From Mesorhizobium sp. Root102 (lineage in GTDB: Bacteria; Pseudomonadota; Alphaproteobacteria; Rhizobiales; Rhizobiaceae), in assembly GCF_001425625.1 (NCBI RefSeq), contig NZ_LMCP01000045.1:854-64853 (forward strand): a stretch of 64,000 bases of DNA, given 5' to 3'. Made by a program: the position numbers and the translations under genes. Of this stretch, positions 1 through 8,459 are shown piece after piece. How positions within the stretch are numbered: the stretch's first letter is position 1; each line of letters starts with the position of its first letter. The notes beneath the pieces are model-generated. The model was not told where the DNA came from and did not search any database. It saw only the letters and a program-made list of their open reading frames with translations.

Positions 1-117
1 GGCGATGAGATAACGGCTGGCGAAGTCGGTGATGGTCAGCGGATAGCAATAGCGCCGATCGGCGAGCATGAACTCGCCCTTGTAGTCGGCGCACCACAGG
101 GTCCGTTCCGGACACAT
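1..117 (-). pseudogene. IS481-family transposase fragment (runs off the left edge)
   Basis: The minus strand reads in one frame through WCADYKGEF, then CYPLTITDFASRYLIA, which is the start of the DDE integrase core of IS481-type transposases. The frame has an ATG at 117 but a stop (TAA) immediately before it at 123-121, so the N-terminal helix-turn-helix part is missing from this frame. The rest lies beyond the window. It is most likely a decayed insertion sequence. A second remnant of the same family lies near 22.4-22.6 kb and covers the next part of the same protein. Confidence 0.75.
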
Positions 118-354
118 AGGTTACGGTTCATACCGGAGACATGGTGTAGTGCACCCCTTGGGTGAGACACCAATCAGGGACAGTTCTGCGGCCAAGGGGG
201 CCTGGCGCAATCGCGTTGGGCCGGCTTCGTATTCATCCGGCGCATGACTGACGTTTTGTGATGTCGGCGTTTTCGTGATGTCGGCTTTTGGCCGCGCCAC
301 GAGATGTCGCGGATGGAGGTTAGGCCACGCCCCAAAATAAGGCAGCCAGATTGA
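118..354. other. Intergenic stretch without a gene
   Basis: Between the transposase fragment and the GntR gene I see no credible reading frame. The first bases may hold the remains of an IS end, but no terminal inverted repeat could be paired because the other end is outside the window. Confidence 0.4.
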
Positions 355-1026
355 TCATCTACCCAGCAAGTTCTTCTCGACTGTCTTTAGGTGACCAAGC
401 ATCGCCGTCTTCGCGCCTTCCGGATCGCGATGGAACAACGCCTCCAAAATCACCTGATGTTCCCGGCAATACACCTGACGTCGCTCTTCCGAAAATGAGC
501 GCTTCTTCATTTCAAACCAGGGTGACTGGTTGCGAATGGCACGCATGAGATTGTGGATCTCTTTCAGGAAGTCATTGCGGCAGCAGGCAAACACTCGGTG
601 ATGGAATTCGGCATCCCAATGCTCGAACTCGGGCATCTCCATGGCATCGCATGCGGTCTGGTGTGCTTCGCGGACGGCATTCAGTTCGGTTGCGCTGGCA
701 TTGGTCGCGGCAAAGGCAGCCGCTGCCGGTTCGAGTAGCTGCCTGATCTCCATCATGTCGGCGGGGCTAGTGCCTTCCATCCGTGCGACCATCGATGCGA
801 TCGATGTCGGATTGGTTGCGGTCAGAAAGGTGCCGCGCCCGACATGCCGCACGACCGTTCCGTCGTTCTCAAGGAAGCCGACGGCCCGGCGCACGGTGTT
901 GCGCGCGACGCCGAATTCGACCGCGAGGTCGCGCTCGGGCGGCATGCGGCCGTCCTCGAGCCACTCGCCGGAGGAAATCCGTTTCTTGAGCATTGTGGCG
1001 ATATCGTTGGCGACGAGTTTCGGCAT
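355..1026 (-). CDS. GntR family (FadR subfamily) transcriptional regulator
   Basis: A 223-residue protein with an N-terminal winged helix (PPERDLAVEFGVARNTVRRA, about residues 28-47) and a C-terminal FCD-type helical ligand domain from about residue 90, the FadR layout of GntR regulators. FCD domains usually bind small organic acids, with a metal held by Asp/His residues; HHRVF near residue 143 fits. It is divergent from the FAH-hydrolase/ABC operon starting at 1233, and the shared 206-bp gap has repeated TGAACCAAT boxes. It is therefore probably the local repressor of that operon and of itself, which is inference. The ATG at 1026 is the only start in frame with a full helix-turn-helix. Confidence 0.9.
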   Translation of the reverse strand: MPKLVANDIATMLKKRISSGEWLEDGRMPPERDLAVEFGVARNTVRRAVGFLENDGTVVRHVGRGTFLTATNPTSIASMVARMEGTSPADMMEIRQLLEPAAAAFAATNASATELNAVREAHQTACDAMEMPEFEHWDAEFHHRVFACCRNDFLKEIHNLMRAIRNQSPWFEMKKRSFSEERRQVYCREHQVILEALFHRDPEGAKTAMLGHLKTVEKNLLGR

Positions 1027-1054
1027 TCGTTGAGAACTTTTATCTGATCCAATG

Positions 1055-1220
1055 TTGAACCAATATTATCAAGCGATTGCCGGCTGGTCCAGTGTTCAGA
1101 CGAGAAACAGGCGCCGTATGCGCATGTTTTGTTGGATTGTGAGCCGAACCCCACTTGAAGCGTGAACCAATCGGCGATAGCGTGTAGCGAAAGAGCCAGT
1201 ATTGGTTCATAAAAGGTTCA
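1055..1220. promoter_or_regulatory. Candidate operators: repeated TGAACCAAT boxes
   Basis: TGAACCAAT occurs directly at 1056-1064 and 1163-1171 and inverted at 1201-1209 (ATTGGTTCA), with a partial copy GGTTCA at 1215-1220. The second and third boxes form an inverted repeat just upstream of the 1233 start; the first lies just upstream of the regulator start at 1026. The placement fits control of both divergent promoters by the GntR protein. Confidence 0.5.
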
Positions 1221-1232
1221 GGGAGGAATCGG

Positions 1233-2111
1233 ATGCGGGTCGCGACATTTTCGATCGCCGGCGAACGTCGCCTAGGTATTGTCGATCTCGATGCCCAGAT
1301 CATCGCTCCTTTCGATTTTGCCGTCGATCAGGCCAAGGCCGGCATTCTGGCACTGATCGAGCGCAACGGCGCTGGCGTGCCGCGCACCCTGTCACCGATC
1401 CCGCTGGCGCAGGTGGAAATCGAGGCGCCGATTCCGCAGCCGCGCCGCAACATCTTCTGCGTCGGCAAGAACTATCATGAGCACGCGCACGAGTTTGCCC
1501 GCAGCGGCTTCGATTCCAGCGCCGGCGCCGGCGCGATCCCTAAACACCCGATTATCTTTTCCAAGGTGCCCGAATCGGTCGTCGCCAACCATGCCAGCGT
1601 GCTGATCGATTCCTCGGTCTCGACGGCCATCGACTACGAGGCGGAGCTTGCCGTCATCATCGGCAAGGGCGGGCGCGGCATCGCCAAGGAAAACGCGCTC
1701 GATCACGTCTGGGGCTACACGATTGTCAACGACGTCACCGCCCGCGACCTGCAAGGCAAATACAGCCAGTGGTTGATCGGCAAGTCACAGGATACGTTCT
1801 GCCCGATGGGCCCCTGGGCTGTGACCAAGGATGAACTCGATCTGGCGACCGCCGGCATCCGCTGTTTCGTCAACGAGGATCTGCGCCAGGACTCCAGGAT
1901 CTCGCTGCTGATCTTCGACATCCCGACCATCATCGCGACGCTCTCGCAAGGCATCACGCTGAAGCCCGGCGACATCATCGCCACCGGTACGCCGGTCGGC
2001 GTCGGAATCGGCTTTGATCCGCCGAAATATCTCAAGGCCGGTGACGTCGTGCGCATCGAGATCGACGGCATTGGCACGCTGGAAAACCGCTTCGTGGAGT
2101 ATGCGCAATGA
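1233..2111 (+). CDS. Fumarylacetoacetate hydrolase (FAH) family protein
   Basis: A 292-residue protein with a short N-terminal domain and a C-terminal FAH fold. Visible motifs are NIFCVGKNYHEHA, the acidic metal-binding pair in DYEAELAVIIGK, and VNDVTARDLQ, followed by GDIIATGTPVGVG. Members hydrolyse or isomerise C-C bonds in 2,4-dioxo acids (fumarylpyruvate, acylpyruvate, 2-hydroxyhepta-2,4-diene-1,7-dioate type substrates). A GGGAGG ribosome site lies about 7 bases before the ATG. It is the first gene of the catabolic operon and overlaps the next gene by 4 bases. The exact substrate is not evident. Confidence 0.88.
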   Translation: MRVATFSIAGERRLGIVDLDAQIIAPFDFAVDQAKAGILALIERNGAGVPRTLSPIPLAQVEIEAPIPQPRRNIFCVGKNYHEHAHEFARSGFDSSAGAGAIPKHPIIFSKVPESVVANHASVLIDSSVSTAIDYEAELAVIIGKGGRGIAKENALDHVWGYTIVNDVTARDLQGKYSQWLIGKSQDTFCPMGPWAVTKDELDLATAGIRCFVNEDLRQDSRISLLIFDIPTIIATLSQGITLKPGDIIATGTPVGVGIGFDPPKYLKAGDVVRIEIDGIGTLENRFVEYAQ

Positions 2112-2887
2112 CGACCGTGACGGTTGGCCAGGTCGTCGCGGAGGTTGTCGGCGAGGGTGCGGCCGTGGTGATGATCCATGGCCTCGGCGGCACGTCCAAC
2201 ATGTTCCAGCCGCAGATGGCGGCACTTTCTAGCTATCGCGTCATCCGGCTCGACCTGCCGGGCTCCGGCCGGTCGCTGCGCCCGATCGAGCCGCTGACCA
2301 TCGAAGGGATGAGTGAGGCAGTCATCCGCACCATGGCCGGCATGGGGGTCGCATCCGCGCATTTCGTCGGCCATTCGATGGGCACCATCATCTGTCAGCA
2401 GATTGCTTCAACGCAGCCCGCGCTGGTCACCTCGCTGACGCTGTTTGGCGCGCTGGCGGAACCGGCCGAGGCGACGAGGCAAGGCCTCGCCAACCGGGCG
2501 CGGCTGGCGCGCTCGGGCGGCATTGCCGATATCGCCGACCAGATCGTCGCCAACGCGATCTCGGCGCACACCAGGGAGACTTCGCCGGCCGCCGTCGCCT
2601 TCGTGCGGGAATCGATCACCCGCCAGGACCCGGAATCCTATGCCCGCACCTGCGAGGCGCTGGCCAAGGCGACCTCGGTCGATGCGCGGCGGATCTCGGC
2701 GCCGACATTGCTCGTCACCGGCGATGCCGACACGGTCAATCCGGCGGGTGTCGGCCAGGCGCTTGCCGACAGGATCAAGGGCGCCGTATTCTCCTCACTG
2801 GATCGGTGCGGGCACTGGGCCACGGTGGAAAGCCCGCGCGACAGCAGCCAGAAGCTCGCCGATTTTTTGAGACGGGTTGATAGGTGA
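2108..2887 (+). CDS. Alpha/beta-hydrolase fold protein
   Basis: A 259-residue single-domain hydrolase. It has the oxyanion loop HGLGG (near residue 19), the nucleophile elbow GHSMG (Ser near residue 81), an acid in the TGDADTVNP loop and a terminal His in CGHWATVE, so the triad looks intact. It begins on the ATGA overlap with the FAH gene. Its size and sequence resemble 3-oxoadipate enol-lactonase-like or ester hydrolases, so an ester or lactone step in the same pathway is plausible, but I cannot name a substrate. Confidence 0.85.
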   Translation: MTTVTVGQVVAEVVGEGAAVVMIHGLGGTSNMFQPQMAALSSYRVIRLDLPGSGRSLRPIEPLTIEGMSEAVIRTMAGMGVASAHFVGHSMGTIICQQIASTQPALVTSLTLFGALAEPAEATRQGLANRARLARSGGIADIADQIVANAISAHTRETSPAAVAFVRESITRQDPESYARTCEALAKATSVDARRISAPTLLVTGDADTVNPAGVGQALADRIKGAVFSSLDRCGHWATVESPRDSSQKLADFLRRVDR

Positions 2888-2939
2888 GGATTTCAGATCG
2901 GGCGTAGAACTGCGCGCTCGGCAAGTTGGGAGGCTTGTG

Positions 2940-4280
2940 ATGGCAGACGACAGCTGGAACGGCAACGGTTCGGGCAGCACGCTGTTCACCAATGTGCGCG
3001 TGCTCGACGCGTCAGGTGAATATCCATATACCGGTGAGGTGCTGGTGCAGGGCAACCGCATCAAGCAGATCACCAAGGGCTCGTCGCGCTTCGGCTCGTC
3101 TTCGTCCTCATCCTACAGCGGCGGTGCAGCAGGGGGTGTCACGACCATCGACGGCATGGGCGCGACGCTGATGCCGGGCATGATCGACGCGCATCTGCAT
3201 TTGTCGTGGAACAACGCACCCGGCATCGACCCCATCCAGATGATGGAGATCGAAGAACATATGCTGGTCACCATGGAGATGGCCAAGCTGGTGCTCGACG
3301 CCGGCTTCACCGCCGGCCGCGGTGCCGCCGCCGCCAAGCCGCGTCTCGACGTCGTCGCGAAAAAATTCATCAACCAGGGCCGCTTCCCAGGGCCGCGCTA
3401 TCTTGCGGCGGGGCCGGAAATCACCACGGTCGGCGGTCTCGGCGATTCCTCGCCCTCCCATATCCCGCATGAAGGCCTCAATCTCGGCATCGTCGTCTCC
3501 GGCCCCGAGGAAATTCGCCGCACCGTGCGCCAACTGATCAAATACGGCGTCGATTCCATCAAGCTCAACCTGTCAGGCGAGAGCATCACCGGCATGGGCG
3601 CCGAGGAAACGCCGATGTCGGAAGAGGAGGTCGCCATGGCGGCTTCCGAGGCGCGCTGCCGCAACAAGGTGCTGTCGGCGCATGCGCGCTCGTCCGGCTC
3701 GGTCAAACAGTGCATCCGCCACGGCATCCAGAACATCTACCACGCCTCCTTCGCCGACGAGGAAGCGCTCGATATGCTCGAGGCCGTCAAGGACAAGCAT
3801 TTCGTCGCCCCCGGCATCGCCTGGCTGATCAACACCGCGCGCCATGCCGAGCAGTGGGGCATCAAGCCCGGCTCGCCGCTTTCGCTCGAATATGAGCGCG
3901 AGCTGGAAATGTGCATCGAGACGATGAAGAAGATGCATAGGCGCGGCATCCGCGTCTGCATCGGCGGCGACTACGGCTTTGCATGGACGCCGCAAGGCAC
4001 CAACGCCAAGGACATCCAGACCTTCGTCGAGATGCTCGGCTTCTCGCCGATGGAGGCCATCCAGGCCGGCACCAAATATGGCGGTCAGATCATGAACATG
4101 GGCGACGAGCTCGGCATGATCAAGGAAGGTTACCTCGCCGACCTCCTGCTGATCGACGGCGATCCGATTTCCGACGTGCGCATCCTGCAGGACAAGAACC
4201 GCATCCTCGCCATCATGAAGGACGGCAAGTTCCACAAGGCGCCGCGCATGAACGAGCAGCGTCGGCGGCTGACTGCATGA
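2940..4280 (+). CDS. Amidohydrolase family metal-dependent hydrolase
   Basis: A 446-residue amidohydrolase of the imidazolonepropionase/prolidase-like type. Metal-site motifs are DAHLH (residues 83-87), KLNLSGE (candidate bridging Lys), SAHAR, YHASFAD and GGDYG (Asp), with a C-terminal beta-sandwich strand LADLLLIDGDP. I chose the ATG at 2940, preceded by GGGAGG, over a TTG at 2877 that would overlap the upstream gene. A Ser/Gly-rich low-complexity insert occupies about residues 48-66, which is unusual in this family. It probably hydrolyses an amide or cyclic amide imported by the ABC system encoded just downstream. Confidence 0.87.
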   Translation: MADDSWNGNGSGSTLFTNVRVLDASGEYPYTGEVLVQGNRIKQITKGSSRFGSSSSSSYSGGAAGGVTTIDGMGATLMPGMIDAHLHLSWNNAPGIDPIQMMEIEEHMLVTMEMAKLVLDAGFTAGRGAAAAKPRLDVVAKKFINQGRFPGPRYLAAGPEITTVGGLGDSSPSHIPHEGLNLGIVVSGPEEIRRTVRQLIKYGVDSIKLNLSGESITGMGAEETPMSEEEVAMAASEARCRNKVLSAHARSSGSVKQCIRHGIQNIYHASFADEEALDMLEAVKDKHFVAPGIAWLINTARHAEQWGIKPGSPLSLEYERELEMCIETMKKMHRRGIRVCIGGDYGFAWTPQGTNAKDIQTFVEMLGFSPMEAIQAGTKYGGQIMNMGDELGMIKEGYLADLLLIDGDPISDVRILQDKNRILAIMKDGKFHKAPRMNEQRRRLTA

Positions 4281-5326
4281 GCCTGCTCGAGCAGCCTTCC
4301 TCGTCGTCGCTTTCGGCCGGCGGCATGACACGCCGGCAGGCCTGGGGCCTCGTCGGCCTGGTTGCCGCCGCCGTCATGGTGTGGCTGGTCTTCGCCGTCT
4401 GGCCGGATTGGCTGAACGCGATCTTGATCTCGAAGAAGGCCTTCGTCAGCGCAATCCTCAATGGCATCACGCTGGCCGGCCTGTATTTCCTCGTCGCCAG
4501 CGGCTTCACGCTGATCTTCGGCCTGATGCGCAACGTCAATCTGGCGCATGGCTCGCTCTATCTGCTCGGCGCCTATATCGGCTACGAGGTCACCAACCAC
4601 ACCGGCTACTGGCTGCTCGGTGTCGCCGCCGGCTTCGCCGTGCTGGCGATCATCGGCGTCGTCATGCAGGTTTTCGTGTTCCGCCGCCTCGAAGGCGATG
4701 ACCTGCGCCAGACCTTGGTCAGCATCGGTATCTCGATCGTCGCCGCCGACCTGATGTTGGCTGTGTGGGCCGGCGGCACCTACCAGATCACCACGCCGGA
4801 ATGGCTCGACGGCGCCTTGACCTTGCCAATCATCACCGCGGTGCGCTCAAACGGTGTATCGGTCTTCCTTACCTATCCGCTCTATCGCGTGGTCGTGCTG
4901 GCGGCGGCGATCGTCATCGGCGTCGGGCTTTGGCTGATGCTGAACCGGACCCGCGTCGGCATGATGATCCGCGCCGGCGTCGACGATCGCGCCATGCTGC
5001 AGGCTTCCGGCGTCAACGTGCATGCGGTGTTCGCCGTCGTCTTTGCTGTCGGCGCCGGCCTTGCCGGCTTCGCCGGTGTCGTCGGCGGTTCGGCGCTGTC
5101 CGTCGCACCCGGCGAGGATGTCCGCTACCTCCTGGCGTCGCTGGTCGTGGTCATCGTCGGCGGCATGGGCTCGATCACGGGTGCCGCCATCGGCGCGCTG
5201 CTGATTGGCCTCGCCGAGCAGATCGGCCTCGTCTATTTCCCGACCTACGGCATCGTGCTGACCTTCGTCATCATGGTGGTCACGCTGGCGGTCCGGCCAC
5301 AAGGCATCATGGGGAAGGCCCGATGA
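4277..5326 (+). CDS. HAAT-family ABC transporter permease (LivH type)
   Basis: A 349-residue membrane protein with about eight hydrophobic segments and the LivH-type signatures GLYFLVASGFTLIFGLMR and GGMGSITGAAIGALLIGL. It forms the inner-membrane channel with the next gene. The ATG at 4277 overlaps the amidohydrolase stop (ATGA). The N-terminal 80 or so residues add an extra transmembrane segment (residues about 25-45) before the usual LivH start, a modest extension. Together with the downstream genes it makes a complete branched-chain-amino-acid-type importer dedicated to this pathway. Confidence 0.92.
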   Translation: MSLLEQPSSSSLSAGGMTRRQAWGLVGLVAAAVMVWLVFAVWPDWLNAILISKKAFVSAILNGITLAGLYFLVASGFTLIFGLMRNVNLAHGSLYLLGAYIGYEVTNHTGYWLLGVAAGFAVLAIIGVVMQVFVFRRLEGDDLRQTLVSIGISIVAADLMLAVWAGGTYQITTPEWLDGALTLPIITAVRSNGVSVFLTYPLYRVVVLAAAIVIGVGLWLMLNRTRVGMMIRAGVDDRAMLQASGVNVHAVFAVVFAVGAGLAGFAGVVGGSALSVAPGEDVRYLLASLVVVIVGGMGSITGAAIGALLIGLAEQIGLVYFPTYGIVLTFVIMVVTLAVRPQGIMGKAR

Positions 5327-6348
5327 GCCTTGCTACTACCGCCAACGTGACGCCGCAGCAGAACTGGCTGGAGAGGCTGGGGGCCGGTCACATCATCCTG
5401 GCCATCGCGTTGGTCCTCTATCCATTGGTGGCCTCGGATTTCTTCCTGACGCAGATCGGCGGCTATTCCCTGATCTTCGGCATGTTGGGTCTGTCATTGA
5501 TGCTGCTCGCCGGCTACGGCGGCATGGTCAGCCTGGCGCAGATCACGGTCGCTGGCATCGCAGCCTATGCCATCGCCATCCTCGGAAACAACAATTCCAA
5601 CATCCTCGGCTTCGGCTGGCCGTGGTGGCTCGCGGTGCCGTTCGCGGTTCTTGCGGCGGCACTGGCCTCGGCGCTGATCGGCTGGATCTCGGTGCGCACC
5701 GAGGGCATCTACACAATCATGATCACGCTGGCGATCGCCACCGCGACCTATTATTTCGCCCAGCAGAACTACGCCATCTTCAACGGGCATTCCGGCTATA
5801 CGGGCATTCGCGCTCCGGCATTCTGGGGCATCGGCTGGCGTGACGCCCGGCCTTTCTACTACCTTTGCCTTGGTCTGGCGGTGTTGTCCTACGCAGCCGT
5901 GCTCTACGGCTCGCGCTCGACCTTCGGCATGACCTTGCAGGCGATCCGCGACAACCCGCGCCGCATGCGTGCGCTCGGATATCACGTCACCGCGCACAAG
6001 GTCTTCGCCTGGCTGCTGGCGGGCGTTATCGCCGGACTGGCAGGCGTGCTGCTGGTCTGGTTCAACGGCCGCGTCTCGCCCGGCACCATCGGTGTCGACG
6101 CCGCGATCGACGTGCTGATCATTGCCGTCATCGGCGGCCTGCGCCATCCGATCGGGCCATTCCTCGGCGCGGTCGTCGTCGTCCTGATGCAGACTTTCGC
6201 CATCGACATCGTCGGCGCCGAGCGTTTCAACACGCTGATCGGCATGGTGTTCCTGGTGATCGTCTTCGTCTCACCGGATGGAATTCTTGGGTTGTGGGGG
6301 AGGATCAAGCCACATCTTGCCCAGGAGTCCTTGCGTCCCGGCCAATAG
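5323..6348 (+). CDS. HAAT-family ABC transporter permease (LivM type)
   Basis: A 341-residue permease, the partner of the preceding LivH-type subunit. LivM features include the segments LSLMLLAGYGGMVSLAQI (residues about 59-76), SVRTEGIYTIMITLAIAT and AVIGGLRHPIGPFLGAVV. The start ATG at 5323 overlaps the upstream stop by 4 bases, so translation is probably coupled. The substrate is unknown but should match that of the hydrolases encoded in the same operon. Confidence 0.92.
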   Translation: MSLATTANVTPQQNWLERLGAGHIILAIALVLYPLVASDFFLTQIGGYSLIFGMLGLSLMLLAGYGGMVSLAQITVAGIAAYAIAILGNNNSNILGFGWPWWLAVPFAVLAAALASALIGWISVRTEGIYTIMITLAIATATYYFAQQNYAIFNGHSGYTGIRAPAFWGIGWRDARPFYYLCLGLAVLSYAAVLYGSRSTFGMTLQAIRDNPRRMRALGYHVTAHKVFAWLLAGVIAGLAGVLLVWFNGRVSPGTIGVDAAIDVLIIAVIGGLRHPIGPFLGAVVVVLMQTFAIDIVGAERFNTLIGMVFLVIVFVSPDGILGLWGRIKPHLAQESLRPGQ

Positions 6349-6399
6349 CAACCGGGATGGAATGAACCACTGCAAAACGAAATCAACGGGAGGAAAATC

Positions 6400-7647
6400 A
6401 TGAGGATGCATAGACGCACATTGCTGGCCCTGGCGGTGTTCACCGGGCTGACCGCACCGTCGATGGCGCTGGCTGCCGACGACACCATCAAGATCGGCCT
6501 GCTTGCGACCTTCGAGGGACCGTTCACGGTGCTCGGCGAGGACGGCGAGCGCGGCGCCATGACCGCGGTTGCCGAGATGAACGGAACGGTCGCCGGCAAG
6601 AAGGTCGAGATCGTCAAGGGCTCGTCCGATGCCTCGCCCGACAGCGCCGTTCGCGCCGCGCGCAAGCTGGTCGAACAGGACGGCGTCAAGGTGTTGGTCG
6701 GCCCGCTTTCGGGGGACGAAGGCATCGCCGTCAAGGACTACGCCAAGACGCAGCCGAACGTGACCTTCATCAATGGCACCTCGGCCGCGCAGGATACCAC
6801 GTTGCGCGATCCGGCGGAGAATTTCTTCCGCTTCTCAACTGATGGCGCGCAGTGGATGGCCGGCCTCGGCACCTATGCCTTCAACGACAAGGGCTACAAG
6901 AAGGTCGCCACCGTCGCCGAAGACTATTCCTTTCCCTACACGCAGGTGTTCGGCTTCATGGCCGAGTTCTGCAAGGCCGGCGGCCATGTTCCGTCGAAGT
7001 CCTGGGTGCCGATCGGCAACAAGGACTTTTCTTCGGTCATCGCTGCCATCCCGGAAGACGTCGATGCGATCTACGTCGCGCTCGGCGGCGCCGACGCCGT
7101 CAACTTCCTGACCCAGTACCAGCAGGGTGGCGGCTCCGCACCGCTGATCGGCGGCTCGATCACCGTCGACCAGACGGTGCTGACCTCGAAGGGCAAGCTG
7201 CGCGATGTGCTGAAAGGCACGCCGTCGGCCGGGCCGACCGCAGACACCAATGACGCGCCGGCATGGAAGACGTTTGTCGAGGCCTACAAAAAGCAACCGG
7301 GGGCCTTTCCCTCGCCGTCACTCTTCGCCCACGGCTACTATGTCGACATGAAGGCGACGCTGCTCGGTCTCGATCAGGTCGGCGGGGATGTCTCCGACGG
7401 CGGCAAGAAGCTGCGCGATGCGCTGTCGAAGCTGTCCTTCGACACGCCGACCGGCAAGGTGTCGCTCGACAAGAACCGCAACGCGATTGCCGACATCTTC
7501 CTGACTGAGGTCACCGAAGGTGCCGACGGCAATCTCATGAACAAGCTGGTCAAGGTGGTGCCGCAGGTCAACCAGACGCTCGGCATTCCCGAAGACGAGT
7601 TCATGAAGCTCGGCGCGGTCAACCGCGACAATCCGAGCTGCCCGTAA
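6400..7647 (+). CDS. ABC transporter substrate-binding protein (Peripla_BP_6, Leu/Ile/Val-binding type)
   Basis: A 415-residue exported protein. Its signal peptide spans about residues 1-26 (charged MRMHRR, hydrophobic core, cleavage after ALAA). The mature part begins DDTIKIGLLATFEGPFTVLG, the typical start of type-I binding proteins, and carries GSSDASPDSAVRAARKLVE and VGPLSGDEGIAVKDYA. A strong GGGAGG site precedes the ATG. Unlike the other genes of the operon it is separated by about 50 bases on its 5' side, which suits higher or separate expression. It should define the ligand of the importer; aromatic or amide compounds are guesses only. Confidence 0.92.
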   Translation: MRMHRRTLLALAVFTGLTAPSMALAADDTIKIGLLATFEGPFTVLGEDGERGAMTAVAEMNGTVAGKKVEIVKGSSDASPDSAVRAARKLVEQDGVKVLVGPLSGDEGIAVKDYAKTQPNVTFINGTSAAQDTTLRDPAENFFRFSTDGAQWMAGLGTYAFNDKGYKKVATVAEDYSFPYTQVFGFMAEFCKAGGHVPSKSWVPIGNKDFSSVIAAIPEDVDAIYVALGGADAVNFLTQYQQGGGSAPLIGGSITVDQTVLTSKGKLRDVLKGTPSAGPTADTNDAPAWKTFVEAYKKQPGAFPSPSLFAHGYYVDMKATLLGLDQVGGDVSDGGKKLRDALSKLSFDTPTGKVSLDKNRNAIADIFLTEVTEGADGNLMNKLVKVVPQVNQTLGIPEDEFMKLGAVNRDNPSCP

Positions 7648-7661
7648 CAAACGGACTTCGA

Positions 7662-8459
7662 GTGCAGTCGCCAGTGACCGAAAGCTTCGCAGCAACCCGT
7701 CTCCAGAGTTCCGGCGCCTATGCGCTGGAGCTCGATGGCGTGGCGCGGCATTTCGGAGCACTGGTGGCCCTCTCGGGCATCAATATGAGGATCGCGGCCG
7801 GGGAACGGCGCGCGGTCCTCGGCTCCAATGGCGCCGGCAAGACGACGCTGTTCAACGCCGTGACCGGCGATTTCCTGCCGACGGCAGGACGCATCCGCTT
7901 CTTCGGCGAGGACATCACCGACCTGCCACCGCATGAACGCATCCGGCGCGGGCTGCGGCGCACCTATCAGATTTCGCAATTGTTCAAGGGCCTGTCGGTC
8001 CTCGATTCGATCTTTCTCGCTTGCCGCGGCGTCTCGCGCCGCCGGTTTTCGCTGCTGCGTCCCGCCACATCAGACGTCAACATGGTGCAGGCGGAATCGA
8101 TCCTGAACGCCGTGCATCTCGAAGCCTACCGCGACACGCTGGTGGCGACGCTGAGCCACGGCCAGCAACGCCAACTGGAAATCGCACTCGCATTGGCTGG
8201 AGCGCCGCGCTTCATCCTGTTCGACGAGCCGGCGGCCGGTCTTTCGCCGACAGAGCGCCGCGACCTCGTCGCCATCCTCAACGCGCTGCCGAAACACATC
8301 GGCTACATCATCATCGAGCATGATCTCGATGTCGCGCTGCGTGTTTCGGAATATGTCTCGATGATGCACAATGGCCGCCTGTTCAAGGAAGGCACCCCGC
8401 AAGAGATCGAGGCCGATCCCGAGGTCCAGGAAATCTATCTCGGGGGCAAGCATGGCTGA
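7662..8459 (+). CDS. HAAT ABC transporter ATP-binding protein (LivG type)
   Basis: A 265-residue ATPase with Walker A GSNGAGKTTLF, Q-loop region YQISQLFKGLSV, signature LSHGQQRQLEIAL (the usual SGGQ is SHGQ here, as in many LivG proteins), Walker B FILFDEPAAGLSP and the H-loop in IIIEHDLDVAL. The frame starts at GTG 7662, fourteen bases after the binding-protein stop. It overlaps the next gene by 8 bases. It pairs with the LivF domain of the following fusion protein. Confidence 0.9.
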   Translation: MQSPVTESFAATRLQSSGAYALELDGVARHFGALVALSGINMRIAAGERRAVLGSNGAGKTTLFNAVTGDFLPTAGRIRFFGEDITDLPPHERIRRGLRRTYQISQLFKGLSVLDSIFLACRGVSRRRFSLLRPATSDVNMVQAESILNAVHLEAYRDTLVATLSHGQQRQLEIALALAGAPRFILFDEPAAGLSPTERRDLVAILNALPKHIGYIIIEHDLDVALRVSEYVSMMHNGRLFKEGTPQEIEADPEVQEIYLGGKHG

